This document shows positions 49,199-60,578 of a DNA stretch of 64,000 nucleotides, in pieces. The DNA comes from Hymenoscyphus infarciens (lineage: Eukaryota > Ascomycota > Leotiomycetes > Helotiales > Helotiaceae): positions 124,001-188,000 of the forward strand of contig LLCB01000024.1 in the NCBI GenBank assembly GCA_001414345.1. The letters run 5' to 3'. Every line of letters begins with the position of its first letter. The stretch's first letter is position 1. Both the position numbers and the translations under genes were made by a program. The notes beneath the pieces were generated by a model that saw only the letters and a program-made list of their open reading frames with translations, was not told the origin of the DNA and ran no database searches.

Positions 49199-49605
49199 GA
49201 AAGTGAGATAAAAGTATGCTGGTTTATGGTTAGAATGTCTGTATAGATTACAATAGAAGTTGTGCGCTTATCATCAACAAAACTCGCAACCAACTTCTGT
49301 CGCCTTCTCTGGTCTTTGGCGTAAAACATATAACCTTGCTTATTTCATGGTTTCAGACATGGAAACTAGTTCATCGATATGGCCTCGCCGTTTCTCCTCC
49401 ATACTAAGTGCCAAGTGCTCCAGGAAGATGCTGTTTATCTTACAACTCTTCAGCTGCTCCTTGAGGAAATTGGCAATGGCACTAAAGAAGTCCTCCTCTT
49501 CTCCCATAGAAATTTAAATTGTCCTAATAAATTAGGTTGATGAATACTCCAGGCGTGAATACTACAAGCACCTGTTTCTTTACTAGTCATACAGCATCCC
49601 AATCC
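49199..49605. other. Spacer 3' of the histidine phosphatase
   Basis: About 400 bp. It carries the phosphatase 3' end and a short frame (49260-49517) rich in Ser, Leu and Met that overlaps no recognisable gene. Nothing else is seen. Confidence 0.45.
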
Positions 49606-50143
49606 CACCAAAGGCTAAAAACAACTAAAACGTAAAACGGAATTCGCAAATCGCAAAGCCCACTATTACTAGATAAGAAACAGAATAGATTTTAATTTGG
49701 ATTCTCTCTCTCTCTCTCTATTCTATAGTTCTAAAGTAAGTAGATGCTTTATAGCGGGCTAATTAGAAAGTAAGAATTGCAGGTCTTACGTGCATTGCTA
49801 GTATACTAAGTGAGTGCGTATAAGTAGCTTGTAATATTATCTCGCATTCCTACTATTATATTACTTCGCTTTCTTACTATCGTTGCTTGAGAAATAAAAG
49901 AGAAAGAGGTAGAGAGCGAAAAGAAGAGAGGGGTTTGCTTAAACTCCTCTTACCTACGCTAGGAAGAACTTTCCCCGGGGCGCTGAAATGTTTGCTTGCT
50001 CTTCTCTTTTCTTTCTCTCTCTCTCTCTTCTTTCTTCTTCTTTCTTAAGTATTACTAGGAAAAAGAGAAGAGAGAGGTCCTATAGAGCTAAAGTAAGAGA
50101 GAGAGCAACTTTTTTGCGCTTTAGTCGTTTTTAGCCTTTAGTA
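49606..50143. mobile_element. MITE-like element with imperfect terminal inverted repeats
   Basis: The left end begins CACCAAAGGCTAAAAACAAC and the right end, read on the opposite strand, begins TACTAAAGGCTAAAAACGAC. About 30 bp match with five or six differences, mostly C/T or G/A. The 0.54-kb interior is non-coding, with CT-rich tracts (49702-49720, 50010-50045). Flanking 5-mers are AATCC and AATAC, not a convincing target duplication. Related end words occur at 29585-29634. Probably a miniature inverted-repeat element, but the superfamily is unknown. Confidence 0.6.
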
Positions 50144-50759
50144 AATACAAGACTCTCTATTTTTCTTATCTAAATTATCTTAATTTTTTTTAAAAAAATC
50201 TAGAATAAACTTTTTCAAGTACTACATATGTTATTTTCTCAGATTTTAGAAATATGTTTCTCAAAAGTTATTATTGAAATTCTGATTACTAGACCTATAT
50301 ACCTAAGTTTAGTTACTTACTTTGGTTATATAACAGAGTAAATATGTTTGAAATTTGAAACAACTCAAGTTAAGACTATTATATTCTATATATAAAGGTT
50401 GGTTTGTATATCTACTTTCTTTAATAATGTCAACTAAATCAGGTCAAGTTATAAAATTAATTCGACTTGAAAATAAAATTATTAAAAGACCTTTCAATTG
50501 TTTACGTTATCCCGATCTAAGAGGCTAACTAAACATCCTAAACAGTCTTTTCAATATACAAGTAGCAGGTGGAATGCAGTAGAAATTTGTAGTAGGTGGG
50601 CTAAAAAAAACCATTTCGAGCGAGGGCAGATACCTTTTCATGCAGAAGGAAGAGAGTTGAAGTAGGATTATCCACTCAAGAGCAGTGAAGATCATTTCTG
50701 CGTTGCTATGCCAGCTGCACGGCATAAACACCTCAACTTTACAGATAATGAAGAGATAT
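50144..50759. other. AT-rich spacer 3' of the HET gene
   Basis: From 50150 to 50520 the DNA is AT-rich but still contains CpA and TpG, so it is not strongly RIP-affected. No gene is seen. Confidence 0.45.
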
Positions 50760-52562
50760 TCAAACTAGTACAAAGCTTTGTAAAGATAGCCGCATCTCCT
50801 GTATCATAGTCTCGATCTCTCCGTACATCAAACCGTGTATATATCCAGCACCCACGTGAGAATATTCAGGCTCGGCGCCTCCCTTGCCTGCTTCCAGGTT
50901 GAGGACATGCCCGGCAATTGAGCCACGGAGAATGCAAACGGCATTTCCTAATTTCGCGCCACCAGGAACCAGACCTATCAGTGAGCTTGTTATACCGGCG
51001 AGCCTGTACCCCCAGTTGATTCTCATAGCATCCACGAAGACGTTGGAGCTATGTTCATCTGCAGAGTCTTTCTTGGATCCTTGCGAGTCCCGTAGTGCTT
51101 GATAAGCTTGCTGTACTTCGGGGAAAGTAGACTCGTTGAGCCTCCTCCCTTTGCCTGTAACATTGCGCACCAGTGTTCTCCAAAATGCGTCTTCCAAATG
51201 CTCGCCTGAACTTGAGTAGTGCCGTTCTAATGACATATTCGGCGGTCGACTCTGTTGAATGATATCGCACGCTGTCTCGGCTGTGAAGCCTTCTCTTAGG
51301 ATCACCGGCCCCAGGAAACTGATTTCGCCAACGATATATCCTTGAAGTGTAATTCGAGACAGCTCTCTTGAAAGATCAATATCTTTGATAATTGTAGTCT
51401 CGAGGGGACCACCAGCACAGTATTGACCAGAGGTTTCATTGTTCCAGGTATACGACGGAGTCCTGATGGTGTCTCCAAAGTCTTCGACCCAAGATGGCAA
51501 TTTCAGTGGATTGTCTTCCGTTGGTCGGTAGCCCATGCAAAGTATATCGAGAGTTCCCGCTTGGCAGATTGTTTGCCTCGTCATCTTAGTGAAAACTGCC
51601 GAAATGCTCGAAACATAGTCTGGCACAAGAGAGCCATCACGAGCGAGTCCAAGCAGGGCGAACAACTTGTCTCGTGGATCTGTTGCGTTCCATCTATGGA
51701 AGGTGTACCACAGCTTCGTGAGTGAAGACTGTTCGCCACTGAACTTTTCCGCAACACTCATCCGCTGGTCGTGAAGGAAAGATGAGGGAAGCATCGTTAA
51801 TGTCGCCGGGCTGGACGTTGAGATTCGCAAGACTCTCTTGTACCAGAAGACCACCACCCGCCAAAATATCTGTAGCTGCTCCCACTTCATCTCATGTCTT
51901 CCGCATTTCAACATCAGTACCTGAGCCAAGGCAACCTCTTGAACGATCCACACTCGTTTCCACAATACCCTTTTGGCAAAAGTTTCCTCCAAAGCGTTCC
52001 AGTCCTCGGCGGGGAGGTTTCCAAGGGCAACAAAGATTTCCGGTGACAGAGCTGACCCTTCCACCTCGTCCATTTCCTTGGTATGCCGAGGGGTAGCCAT
52101 GCCTTCCAAATGATACTTTGTGTTCATTCTTATTACCAGCTCAAAAGCAACGTCGCTGTGAAGTGTTGGGGGGCCTAACCAGGCCGTGTTGATCACTGCG
52201 GCCGCATAAATGTCTCCCATAAAGGCCACTTGTTGTCCACGCTCAATATTGTTGCTCTGATCTATACACACTGCATCGATCCATAGCGTACGTGGCCTGT
52301 CCAGGTGTCGTAAATGGCGAAGAGCTAGAGAGAGATTTGTAGTGATATGAAAGGGGCGGCCTTCAAGAGTTATCCGTTCAGGAAAGATGGGTTCACCCCA
52401 TACATAAGAGATCGTTTCGTAACACGGCGAGTTGGTCAGGCAGGCGTGGGTAATAATGCAGGCAACCTCATCAGCCAAGCTACCAGCCTGCTGCAGAAGC
52501 AGTAGGCGAATTTCCCGTTTTGAGGAGTCTAAAGCTTTGTAAGGAAATGATGGGTTTGCCAT
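50760..52562 (-). CDS. Heterokaryon incompatibility (HET) domain protein
   Basis: Single exon, 600 residues. The HET domain occupies about residues 45-200: YETISYVWGEP, then NLSLALRHLRHL, then TLWIDAVCIDQSNNIERGQQ and a following INTAWLGPP, the three classical blocks of the domain. The remainder is the usual variable C-terminal region with Trp-rich segments and no WD40 or ankyrin repeats. HET proteins act in non-self recognition between fungal individuals, and many trigger regulated cell death; some have taken on other innate-immunity-like roles. Most fungi have dozens, so no specific incompatibility locus can be named. A start 3' of a CT-rich leader and the MANPSFPYKAL opening are typical. 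The AT-rich spacer and a MITE-like element lie just downstream. Confidence 0.9.
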   Translation of the reverse strand: MANPSFPYKALDSSKREIRLLLLQQAGSLADEVACIITHACLTNSPCYETISYVWGEPIFPERITLEGRPFHITTNLSLALRHLRHLDRPRTLWIDAVCIDQSNNIERGQQVAFMGDIYAAAVINTAWLGPPTLHSDVAFELVIRMNTKYHLEGMATPRHTKEMDEVEGSALSPEIFVALGNLPAEDWNALEETFAKRVLWKRVWIVQEVALAQVLMLKCGRHEMKWEQLQIFWRVVVFWYKRVLRISTSSPATLTMLPSSFLHDQRMSVAEKFSGEQSSLTKLWYTFHRWNATDPRDKLFALLGLARDGSLVPDYVSSISAVFTKMTRQTICQAGTLDILCMGYRPTEDNPLKLPSWVEDFGDTIRTPSYTWNNETSGQYCAGGPLETTIIKDIDLSRELSRITLQGYIVGEISFLGPVILREGFTAETACDIIQQSRPPNMSLERHYSSSGEHLEDAFWRTLVRNVTGKGRRLNESTFPEVQQAYQALRDSQGSKKDSADEHSSNVFVDAMRINWGYRLAGITSSLIGLVPGGAKLGNAVCILRGSIAGHVLNLEAGKGGAEPEYSHVGAGYIHGLMYGEIETMIQEMRLSLQSFVLV

Positions 52563-54835
52563 TGTATTGATTGTGAAAGAGGGTAATTTGGCAGCGAAAT
52601 ATATGCCCGTTCCATCTAAATTTCAATTGAATTCCATCACTGATATACATGAAATCTCTGCGATGTCGTGGCACCTCGGAATATAGACGTCTCAGCCTCG
52701 TGCAGCCACAAAAAAAAAGCAAGCACATAAGCGAGAATTGTTGATTTCCCAAGGCCATTTGACTCACGAAGCCCTATTTTATTCTTTGGTTTGAATATAC
52801 TGGGGGTTTTGGCTATCAACCTGATGGCCACCAACATAAGAGAAAAATACTAGCAAAGTTCCTAACTATCCCCAGAGTTCCAGCTATCTCGCTTATAACA
52901 CATCTTTCAGAGAATTTACAGCGCTACACGCCTTACTGGAAGCAGAGATAGACCATGTAAGATTCAAATAGTTCGTAGTATCCTTCGAGTAGCAGCTTTC
53001 TATTTGTAAAAGTTCATGAGGTTGCTATTTCCTAGACTTGGGCAGTCATACGATATATATCGCGAAATTAAGCAAAAGCTGTTGGTTTTAGAATTATAAA
53101 GTACTTGCATGTTGATAACGAAGAAACAGAGTGAGAAGACTTTGTATTTTGCTGGGGGATTTTTTTCGATTCTTTCTACTTTGCTCCCGTAGCACAAGGG
53201 CTAGAGTCTAGACAGTCTTGAGAGGTGGTACAGTAGGAAAGGACCAGTCATTATTCCCCGGCAATCGTCTATCTTACTATGTGACAGATATTCAACTGAA
53301 GGAGTTTAGGAGAATGGCGAATTTAGTATCTCGAGTAATTTTTCTACTTTCGATTATTCTAAAATATCTCGTAAATTATCTCCAACATAGTAAGCAGGTA
53401 CCTGAGAACAATGATCTAGCCTCTTAGATGAATTGGGATTGAAACTTGAATAAACTTAGTTGGAAGAAACAACTCTTAGACATCCAACTCAACCAGTATT
53501 TCTTCACTTCCAACCTAAGAACCAAGGGAACAAATCAAAGAACAAGCTCAGTAAATAGATCTCTCGGCAATACCGAGTCTCTTATCTTCGGATCGGATCA
53601 CGAGGGTCTCCAAATAGACCGCGACGATTTGTGCCAACGCTTGGGGTACACTTGTACTCCCTACACTGCTCCACAGTCTCGCGAGTTCAGTAAGCTGAGC
53701 TTCGCCAAGTGATGATGCTGCCTAAGTTAGGAGAACAGCAAGGCTATTGGAATACATTAGCGTCCACTCACCGAATCTCCTCTATTTACATATTGTCAAG
53801 GCAGCAAACACATCATGGTTTGGTCTTGTGCTTCGCCACCTTGCAGCAGTGCTGTAGTTCGCTTGATAACATGAACAGATGGGCATGAGTTTCTTTAATA
53901 GAAGACTATAGTACAGTAGTAACCGAAAGACGAAAGTGAGAAGCTTTGTTTAGTGAACAAAACAGGCCACTCAACGAATGAAGAAATTATTTCTTCAAAT
54001 GATAAATTGAGGTGGTGGCTGTTGCAAAATGCAATTAGGTAAAACGTCAGCCAGTGGCTGATGATTTGGTGGACCGAGCATGCAGCCTCACCCTCATAAT
54101 ATTGCTGGGCGGGGTTTGAGATTATAGTGACCTGCTGGGAGCTTCCTCTCCTCCAAATTGTCGATGGAAAAGAGGAATACAAGGAGAGGGAGAGGGGGGA
54201 TGAGGCTGGTACGATCCATGTTCTGTGGCGCAGAAAATAGCCATAACCCTTGTCGACCGTTGTGCTACAGTACACACCGCGGCAACTATTGGAGCAAGCC
54301 ATAGGAAACCTTGAATCTGGTGGGTTTGATGAAGGCTTCGTGTTCAGTGTGTTGGTCCCAGACTCCAGAGTTGAGGCTGGGGCACAGTTTAATAAAAAGT
54401 AAGAAAGCCGAGTGGTGTTTGAAAGAGGGGCCATCCAAAAGGGAAAGACTTATTGAATATACCCTGGCCTGTTTGTTGGTTCTTCTTGATGCAGACGCCT
54501 GGCAGACGCAGACGCAGACGCAGTGACAGTTGAGCTCACGGCACCTGGCGGCGAGTGGCGATGCTGATCTTTCAACCGGACCAACTCTGGAGTCTGGAGA
54601 AAATCCAAAGCACGCTCCAAGAAAAGGGGAAATTATAGATGATTCAGGCACAGAAGAAAGGCAGGAATTAGCAATTTTAGAAAGCCAGGAAGTTCGTGTT
54701 TGTGGTCATGGACGCAAAATGCTGTTGTCCTGGCCAAGCAAAGCCAAACTCTGGGAAGTGTGGCTGCCACTGAATGTTGTGCCGGAATGTCTGCCTATGT
54801 CTGCCTAAGGCTGCCATAATGACGGAGGGAGCACA
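52563..54835. other. Intergenic region between the HET and zinc-finger genes
   Basis: Contains only short overlapping frames (for example 53895-54434 minus) without domains. A short GCAGAC array is present at 54491-54520. No gene is supported. Confidence 0.5.
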
Positions 54836-55356
54836 GCCTCAATCTTCAACACTGGATCTCAAAGACAGCCTCTCTTTACTCAGCTTCGCATCGCATCCCG
54901 CCAGCCAGCTCTGCCGGTCGGTAACTTCTACCTCTCTCTCCACACCGTGACTCTATCCCTACCATCCATTGACACGGGCAATCGGTGACTTCTTGATTGC
55001 GCCAATCTTCACAACCTCACCTCCTCTTGAATGAGTTCCTTTTCGTCCCATCAAAAGCTATTGCCTTCGGATATCTCGACTTGCGCCCACACTCGCCCCC
55101 GCGACCCATTGGGGAGTTACAAGACTAAGAGTGCATCGCAAGTAGGCCTGCCTGTCTGTCCCTCCCAACCACTATTTGGGGAACTGCCGTTGACTCTGAT
55201 ACAGATAACTGTGAAGCGCATCGAATACTCGCCCCTCAGCACGCCACTGTCGAGACCAGAGATGATTCTCTGATCTGAACCCATTGCCGCGCAAGCTTTC
55301 TACCTCAACTATAATACGAATCGTAAAACCGTTAAATACTTGGAATACTGCACTAC
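54836..55356 (+). promoter_or_regulatory. Leader of the C2H2 factor with upstream open reading frames
   Basis: The CT-rich region before the zinc-finger gene has an ATG at 54819 (43 codons) and another at 55031 that opens an 80-codon frame ending at 55273, 83 bp before the main ATG. If transcription starts upstream of 55031, translation of the factor would be reduced by this frame. The transcription start is not known. Confidence 0.4.
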
Positions 55357-57489
55357 ATGGCGTCGGAAGAATCGACGGTATCAGGAGCTTCAGGACTCAG
55401 CGAGAATTTGGCTCCATCGACATCCTCGACTTCACTCACAAGCCCCCCCGGCGCAGACTTGGAGGCGACGCGAAATAAATCCTTAAAGCGAAGTCGGGCA
55501 GAGCCATCGCCAAGTTTCCTGAACAATATTTCAAACGCGGGGTTGAGAACATCGTCGCCCTCGCCAAAGTCCCCGCGCTTCAAGGGCGCATTTTCACCGG
55601 GCCATCAACCTATACCTCTCACTGGAGCCGCAGCTCTGGCCGATGCGCAGCGAGAAAGAGAAAACAAATCTCCGGATAATCGTCCAGGCGAAACGAGCGA
55701 GAACCCGAATCACAAAGTCTTATCATCACTCATGGCTGGAGGTGGACCGGATACGAATATGAGCAAACCCCAAGGCGGCCCCGCACCCGTTGCAAATATG
55801 GGCGAGGGCACTTCGGCAGCCTCGAATAATACATCCGTTCCTAGTCCTATGCAGTTTGATGACACCAGTCAAACTAGCCCTGCAAGTATCACAAGCCTAG
55901 CAAGTTTGGGCAGCACAGCAAGAACTGCAACAGCTGGATCGACAGTTGTTGCTAGCCCAGCATCAATGGCTAGTGCCATTGAAGTAGAAAACCGGGATAT
56001 CAGAGCACATAATGGAACTTTTCTCCAAGCTCCTAGCGAGGAGCAAGCCTCGAATCGAGCTTTATCATTTCCGGGCAACCTCCTTGGTCGGGTAGACCCT
56101 TCTCGAGTACCTCCTCGCGGCATGAGTCTACCAATGCCTGGCCAAGGCCAACAATTAGCGCCTCGTTCTCCTTCACAGAAGAAACACAAATGTCAATATT
56201 GTGCCACAGAGTTTACTCGTCATCACAACCTCAAAAGCCATCTTTTGACACATAGTCAGGAAAAGCCTTACGTCTGTCAAACGTGTAACATGAGATTCAG
56301 AAGACTCCATGATCTGAAGCGACACATGAAGTTACATACTGGAGAGAGACCCCATATCTGCCCTAAATGCGATCGCAAGTTCGCTCGAGGAGATGCTTTG
56401 GCAAGACATAGCAAGGGCCAAGGTGGCTGTGCTGGCAGAAGAACTAGTATGGGCAGCTTTGGTGGCGATGATGACTTTGAAGGTTCCAATGCCGGTGATG
56501 GTGATGAGGGCATGGATGGTGTCATGTACACGAATGGAATTCCTCCAAACGAATCTGAGATGACTGAAGAAGAACGTCGGCGATTTAGTCTCCCCAGTAT
56601 CAAAGCTCAACACGTTGGAAGCAATCCTGGCAGCGGTGACAATTATGAAGCTCACTCGCGTACACCAAGCACATATCCACCTGCGGGACCCAGACCAGGT
56701 CAAAACCAAGGAGGTCTTTACCCACCCATTGCAGAACGAGGTGGTTCTTCTAGTTCCAACGCCTCTCCAAACATGCAGAACAGCATGAGTGGTCGACATT
56801 CACCCAATACAAGTATCACATCTCTGAATACAGGAGGCAGCTCAATGTTTTCGCAGAGTGGAATGACCGAGAGCCCTAAACCACTCAGCCCATCTGGTAT
56901 GCATGCTCATCAGTTGGGACACGATGCGTCAATGATGAATCGACAAAGATCACCAAGCTTGACCACTCAATTTCAGCAACAGCACTTTGGACGTCGTCAG
57001 TCTGGAAGAAATTCACCCCCTAATGTATCGCTTCCATCTCCTCGTACCTCACACACTTCCAAACTACCCGGATTGTCGTCGTTGGCACCGCCTGAACAGA
57101 GATATACGCTTTCTAGCCAGACTCCAAGCCAGCTCAGTTCTCCGAATGGCCCACAGCATGCTCCACAGACGCATCAGTCGTCTGGCTCTACGTCTGGAGG
57201 CTACACCGGCTCTGGATCCAGCCGTGGCGCTACCAATAACTCGAGCAATCACCAAGCAACTGGTAGTGTCGACAGCAACTCTAATATTTTTGCTAATGAG
57301 GGAAACGCATTTACTTACATCCAGCAATTGGAGGACAAAAACAAGCAACTGACCGACACGATTCATTCCATGGAGAATCATGCGAGAAGTCAAGACGAGA
57401 AAATCAATCGGCTCGCTGAGGAACTCCTCACACTCCGAAATTTACTTCGCGGCCCGAGTGAGCCTCAACATCAAACTGCTTCCTCATAA
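55357..57489 (+). CDS. Three-finger C2H2 zinc-finger transcription factor
   Basis: Single exon, 710 residues. A long Ser/Pro/Ala-rich disordered N-terminus leads to three consecutive C2H2 fingers: about 279-299 (CQYC...H-x3-H), 307-327 (CQTC...H-x3-H) and 335-358 (CPKC...H with a terminal Cys; RHSKGQGGC). The linkers are TGERP-like between fingers 2 and 3, typical of DNA-binding arrays. The region after the fingers is acidic, then Gln/Ser/Pro-rich, and the protein ends in a coiled coil (YIQQLEDKNKQLTDTIHSME onward), suggesting dimerisation. I recognise the architecture as a conserved fungal nuclear regulator but cannot name the orthologue, so no symbol is given. The leader contains upstream frames. 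Confidence 0.88.
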   Translation: MASEESTVSGASGLSENLAPSTSSTSLTSPPGADLEATRNKSLKRSRAEPSPSFLNNISNAGLRTSSPSPKSPRFKGAFSPGHQPIPLTGAAALADAQRERENKSPDNRPGETSENPNHKVLSSLMAGGGPDTNMSKPQGGPAPVANMGEGTSAASNNTSVPSPMQFDDTSQTSPASITSLASLGSTARTATAGSTVVASPASMASAIEVENRDIRAHNGTFLQAPSEEQASNRALSFPGNLLGRVDPSRVPPRGMSLPMPGQGQQLAPRSPSQKKHKCQYCATEFTRHHNLKSHLLTHSQEKPYVCQTCNMRFRRLHDLKRHMKLHTGERPHICPKCDRKFARGDALARHSKGQGGCAGRRTSMGSFGGDDDFEGSNAGDGDEGMDGVMYTNGIPPNESEMTEEERRRFSLPSIKAQHVGSNPGSGDNYEAHSRTPSTYPPAGPRPGQNQGGLYPPIAERGGSSSSNASPNMQNSMSGRHSPNTSITSLNTGGSSMFSQSGMTESPKPLSPSGMHAHQLGHDASMMNRQRSPSLTTQFQQQHFGRRQSGRNSPPNVSLPSPRTSHTSKLPGLSSLAPPEQRYTLSSQTPSQLSSPNGPQHAPQTHQSSGSTSGGYTGSGSSRGATNNSSNHQATGSVDSNSNIFANEGNAFTYIQQLEDKNKQLTDTIHSMENHARSQDEKINRLAEELLTLRNLLRGPSEPQHQTASS

Positions 57490-58554
57490 CATATACAATA
57501 CATAGGGTGCAAGTACACAAATGTGCTCTGTGATCATTCGGCGATCTTGGTGTACAAATGGGCGTATGGCTGGTTGTGGCAAATGATTTACAGATAGACA
57601 TCGCTTTTTTTCTATTTTCTGATGTTGATGGTTGGGGGTTGGCGTTGGGGTCAACTTGGGGAGGCAGTCGCGTTTTTAAAAGTTTTTCTCTAATGAAAAC
57701 CAATCGAATTTTGCGATTTTTCGTCCAGCCTTTGGACGAACTTGGTTTTTTGTTATTATTTTCCTCACTAGTTTGGAGCTGGGGTTTATTTTTGGGGGCG
57801 GGGTGGGTAAGCTGGGGGGGATGGATGTGTAATTGTAGATTCTAGCGAGCCCTCTTTGTTGTGGCAGGTTACAAAGATATCCTTGATTTTTGAGTTCTGG
57901 TTCTTAGCGTTTGTTCATTCTGAAATCTTGTAACTGCCTGTAAAGCGTACATTGCTAATGTTTACTTCTTGAGTTGGGCGCCTTGGTATTTGACCGGAGA
58001 ATAGAACATTGCCTTCCTATTGATCGATGGAGTACTTAACAAACACTATTGGAATTAGTGGAAACATTGGTAGGAAAAGGTTGCGTATACAGGATGATAA
58101 TTTTCACGCATGTTCTGCTTCTGGGAGTGGATCAGTTTGAGAGAATACTATAATACATTCTCAAAATCGACGGAATATCCACCCTTGATTTCATACGTAA
58201 AAGTGATAGAGGATTCAATAGTATGCCAGTAGAAGGGATATTAACAAAAGCCAAATCCTAGAAGAAATCAGAAGCAAAAGTATATCAACGCTCTAGTGAA
58301 TCCTGTGCATCAACCTGGAAGGCACTGGCCCTCAGCACGGAACATAACCCCTGTGCACGCCTGTTTGACGCTAAAGTTCAGTGCACGTCATTCTGGAATG
58401 AAGGTGCGGTGCGAGTGAGCCTGTATGGAGAGGAAGGCGCAACACTCCGTAACTACCATCTGATTAAATACATCTTTTCACCAGGGGCAACCTGCCATTT
58501 CAATCTTCTTCCCTTCAAGCATCCACGTTCGCCGACTTAGAAACATAAGAAGCA
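57490..58554. other. Intergenic region between the zinc-finger and DGAT2 genes
   Basis: About 1.06 kb, T- and G-rich in the first half (3' flank of the transcription factor), ordinary in the second half, which should carry the DGAT2 promoter. No gene or distinctive motif is seen. Confidence 0.5.
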
Positions 58555-60578
58555 ATGGCTCCACAAGGTGCTCTGAATGCCGAGCCATCCCAACCGGCAG
58601 AGCGCAAGAAGCAACACCTTCCTCCAAAGTCATACGCTGACATTGCGGAAGAGGCAAAATACGACGCGGTACTTGCAAAGGCAAAGTCTGCGGCCACGAA
58701 CGGACCAAATGGTGCCAACAGATCCAGCAGCGAGCCTAATGGAAGGGAGAATGCGTCCTCCGTACCAAGGACTGCTCCAGTATTGAGAATTGTTGATACC
58801 CACCCGGGCGAGACGGCAGCGAGACCACGAGTAGAAAGACAAGAATCGAGCCGCGAATATTCTGCCACTGTAGGATATGTTCCAGACCTTGCTGAACAGT
58901 AACTAAACTTTACCAGGGCTTGGACGAATCACCCAAGACTCCGCCAAAGAAGAAGAACAATCGTAAAGCTGCAACCCAGAAACTCAACGAAATACCACAA
59001 CGTACCCGTGGTGATGCCTCAAGCTCATCGGAGCACGCGGAAGTTACCACTATCCTTGCCACTCATCCAAGCATTCAAGATAACGAAGCCACGGTAGAAC
59101 ATGTTGAAGTTCCAAAACCCCATAAGAGCAAGTCGAATGGTAGTGGCCCTCTAGCACAGGACCCCAAGGGCAAGGCTAAGGAAACGACGAATGACCATGG
59201 CCGTGGTCCTTCAGAGTCTTCACAAAACGGGAACAGCAACACGAATGGGAATTCATCCAATGGTACCAAGGAACAAGCTTCGGCAGCTTCCAATGGCCAT
59301 TCCAGACAAAACTCGGCCATATTTGAGAAAGTTGAGGGTTCTCAGAATGGAAGCAAACTAGTCACGGTCAAATCAGCATCTACCAACGGAAACGGCAAAT
59401 CCAAGGACCAGCCAAGGGCCTCTAAGTCCTCCAAAGGTCGTTCCAAGAAAGACCAGGAGGAAAGTCTTGCTAGTGGTAAGATTGCAGGTCAGCGATGGCA
59501 CAACAGCGGAATTCGGTTTGCACCAATGAATGTTCCTCTACAACGGAGACTTCAGACTCTCGTCGTACTTCTCCATACGCTCTGCATAGCTATTTGTGTT
59601 TCTCTATTCTTTTTCCTTTGTGCGATCCCTCTTTTCTGGCCTCTACTTATTCCATACATGATTTACTGCCTTACTTCCAAAGCATCAACTTCTGGAACAT
59701 TGACCCATCGATTGGAATTTATGCGACGTTCACCTGTCTGGTCCCTTTTTGCTTCATACTTTCCTGCAAGACTACATCGCACCCAGGAACTTCCTCCCAC
59801 CAGGAAATATATCTTCGGATATCATCCACATGGAATTCTTTCTCTTGGTGCGTTTGGGGCCTTTGCCACAGAGGCTCTTGGCTTTTCGCAACTGTTTCCT
59901 GGAATCAAGAACACGCTTCTCACGCTTGACTCAAACTTTCGCATTCCTATATACCGCGATTATGCTCTGGCCTTGGGTATCGCTTCTGTTTCCAAGGAAT
60001 CATGCGAGAATCTTCTTTCAAAAGGAGGTCAGAACAATGTAAGAATATTCCAAGTGGTACTAACCATAGGCATTTAGCTAACTAAGTTACAGGAGGGAAT
60101 GGGTCGTGCAATTACCATCGTCATTGGCGGGGCGAGCGAATCACTAGATGCTCAACCATACTCGCTCAGACTCGTACTCAAGCGCCGAAAGGGGTTCGTC
60201 AAGATGGCAATCCGAACTGGAGCAGATCTGGTCCCGGTCTTGTCTTTTGGCGAGAATGACCTTTATGATCAGTATTCTGTCGATGATCATCCCCGGGTTC
60301 ACAAATTTCAACTCTTTGTCAAAAAGGTGCTTGGCTTCACCATTCCTCTTTTCCACGCCCGAGGTGTTTTCAATTATGATGTTGGTCTTATGCCATACCG
60401 AAGACCTATCAACATTGTTGTTGGACGTCCGATCCAAGTTACCCAGGCAGCCAAGCCCGAGCAGGCGGACATCGATCGTGTGCATGAGGAGTATGTGACT
60501 GAATTGGAGAGATTATGGGTTTTGTGGAAGGATGACTTCGCTCCTCGGCGTACCGAGGAGATGCAGATCCTGGAGTAG
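58555..60578 (+). CDS. Diacylglycerol O-acyltransferase, DGAT2 family
   Basis: Three exons, 58555-58869, 58917-60038 and 60093-60578, joined across introns of 47 and 54 bp, both phase 0, give 640 residues. The first intron was chosen at GTAGGA/TACCAG because the nearer GTAACT donor would leave an 18-bp intron and a wrong frame. The first 300 residues are Ser/Asn/Lys-rich and probably disordered. A hydrophobic hairpin (about 315-355) is followed by the active-site motif HPHG (408-411) in YIFGYHPHGILSLGAFGAFA, then GGASESL and the RKGFVKMAIRTGADLVPV block conserved in DGAT2. The enzyme acylates diacylglycerol to triacylglycerol at the ER/lipid droplet. The N-terminal extension is long compared with yeast Dga1 (about 420 residues). 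CYP51 follows on the same strand. Confidence 0.9.

Noticed and set aside
53895..54434. 179-codon minus-strand frame
   Set aside because: Ser/Leu/Tyr-rich with no domain, overlapped by other frames and without a convincing start context.
58899..58916. 18-bp GTAACT...CCAG intron in DGAT2
   Set aside because: Too short to be spliced and leaves the wrong frame; the 47-bp intron at 58870-58916 is in phase.
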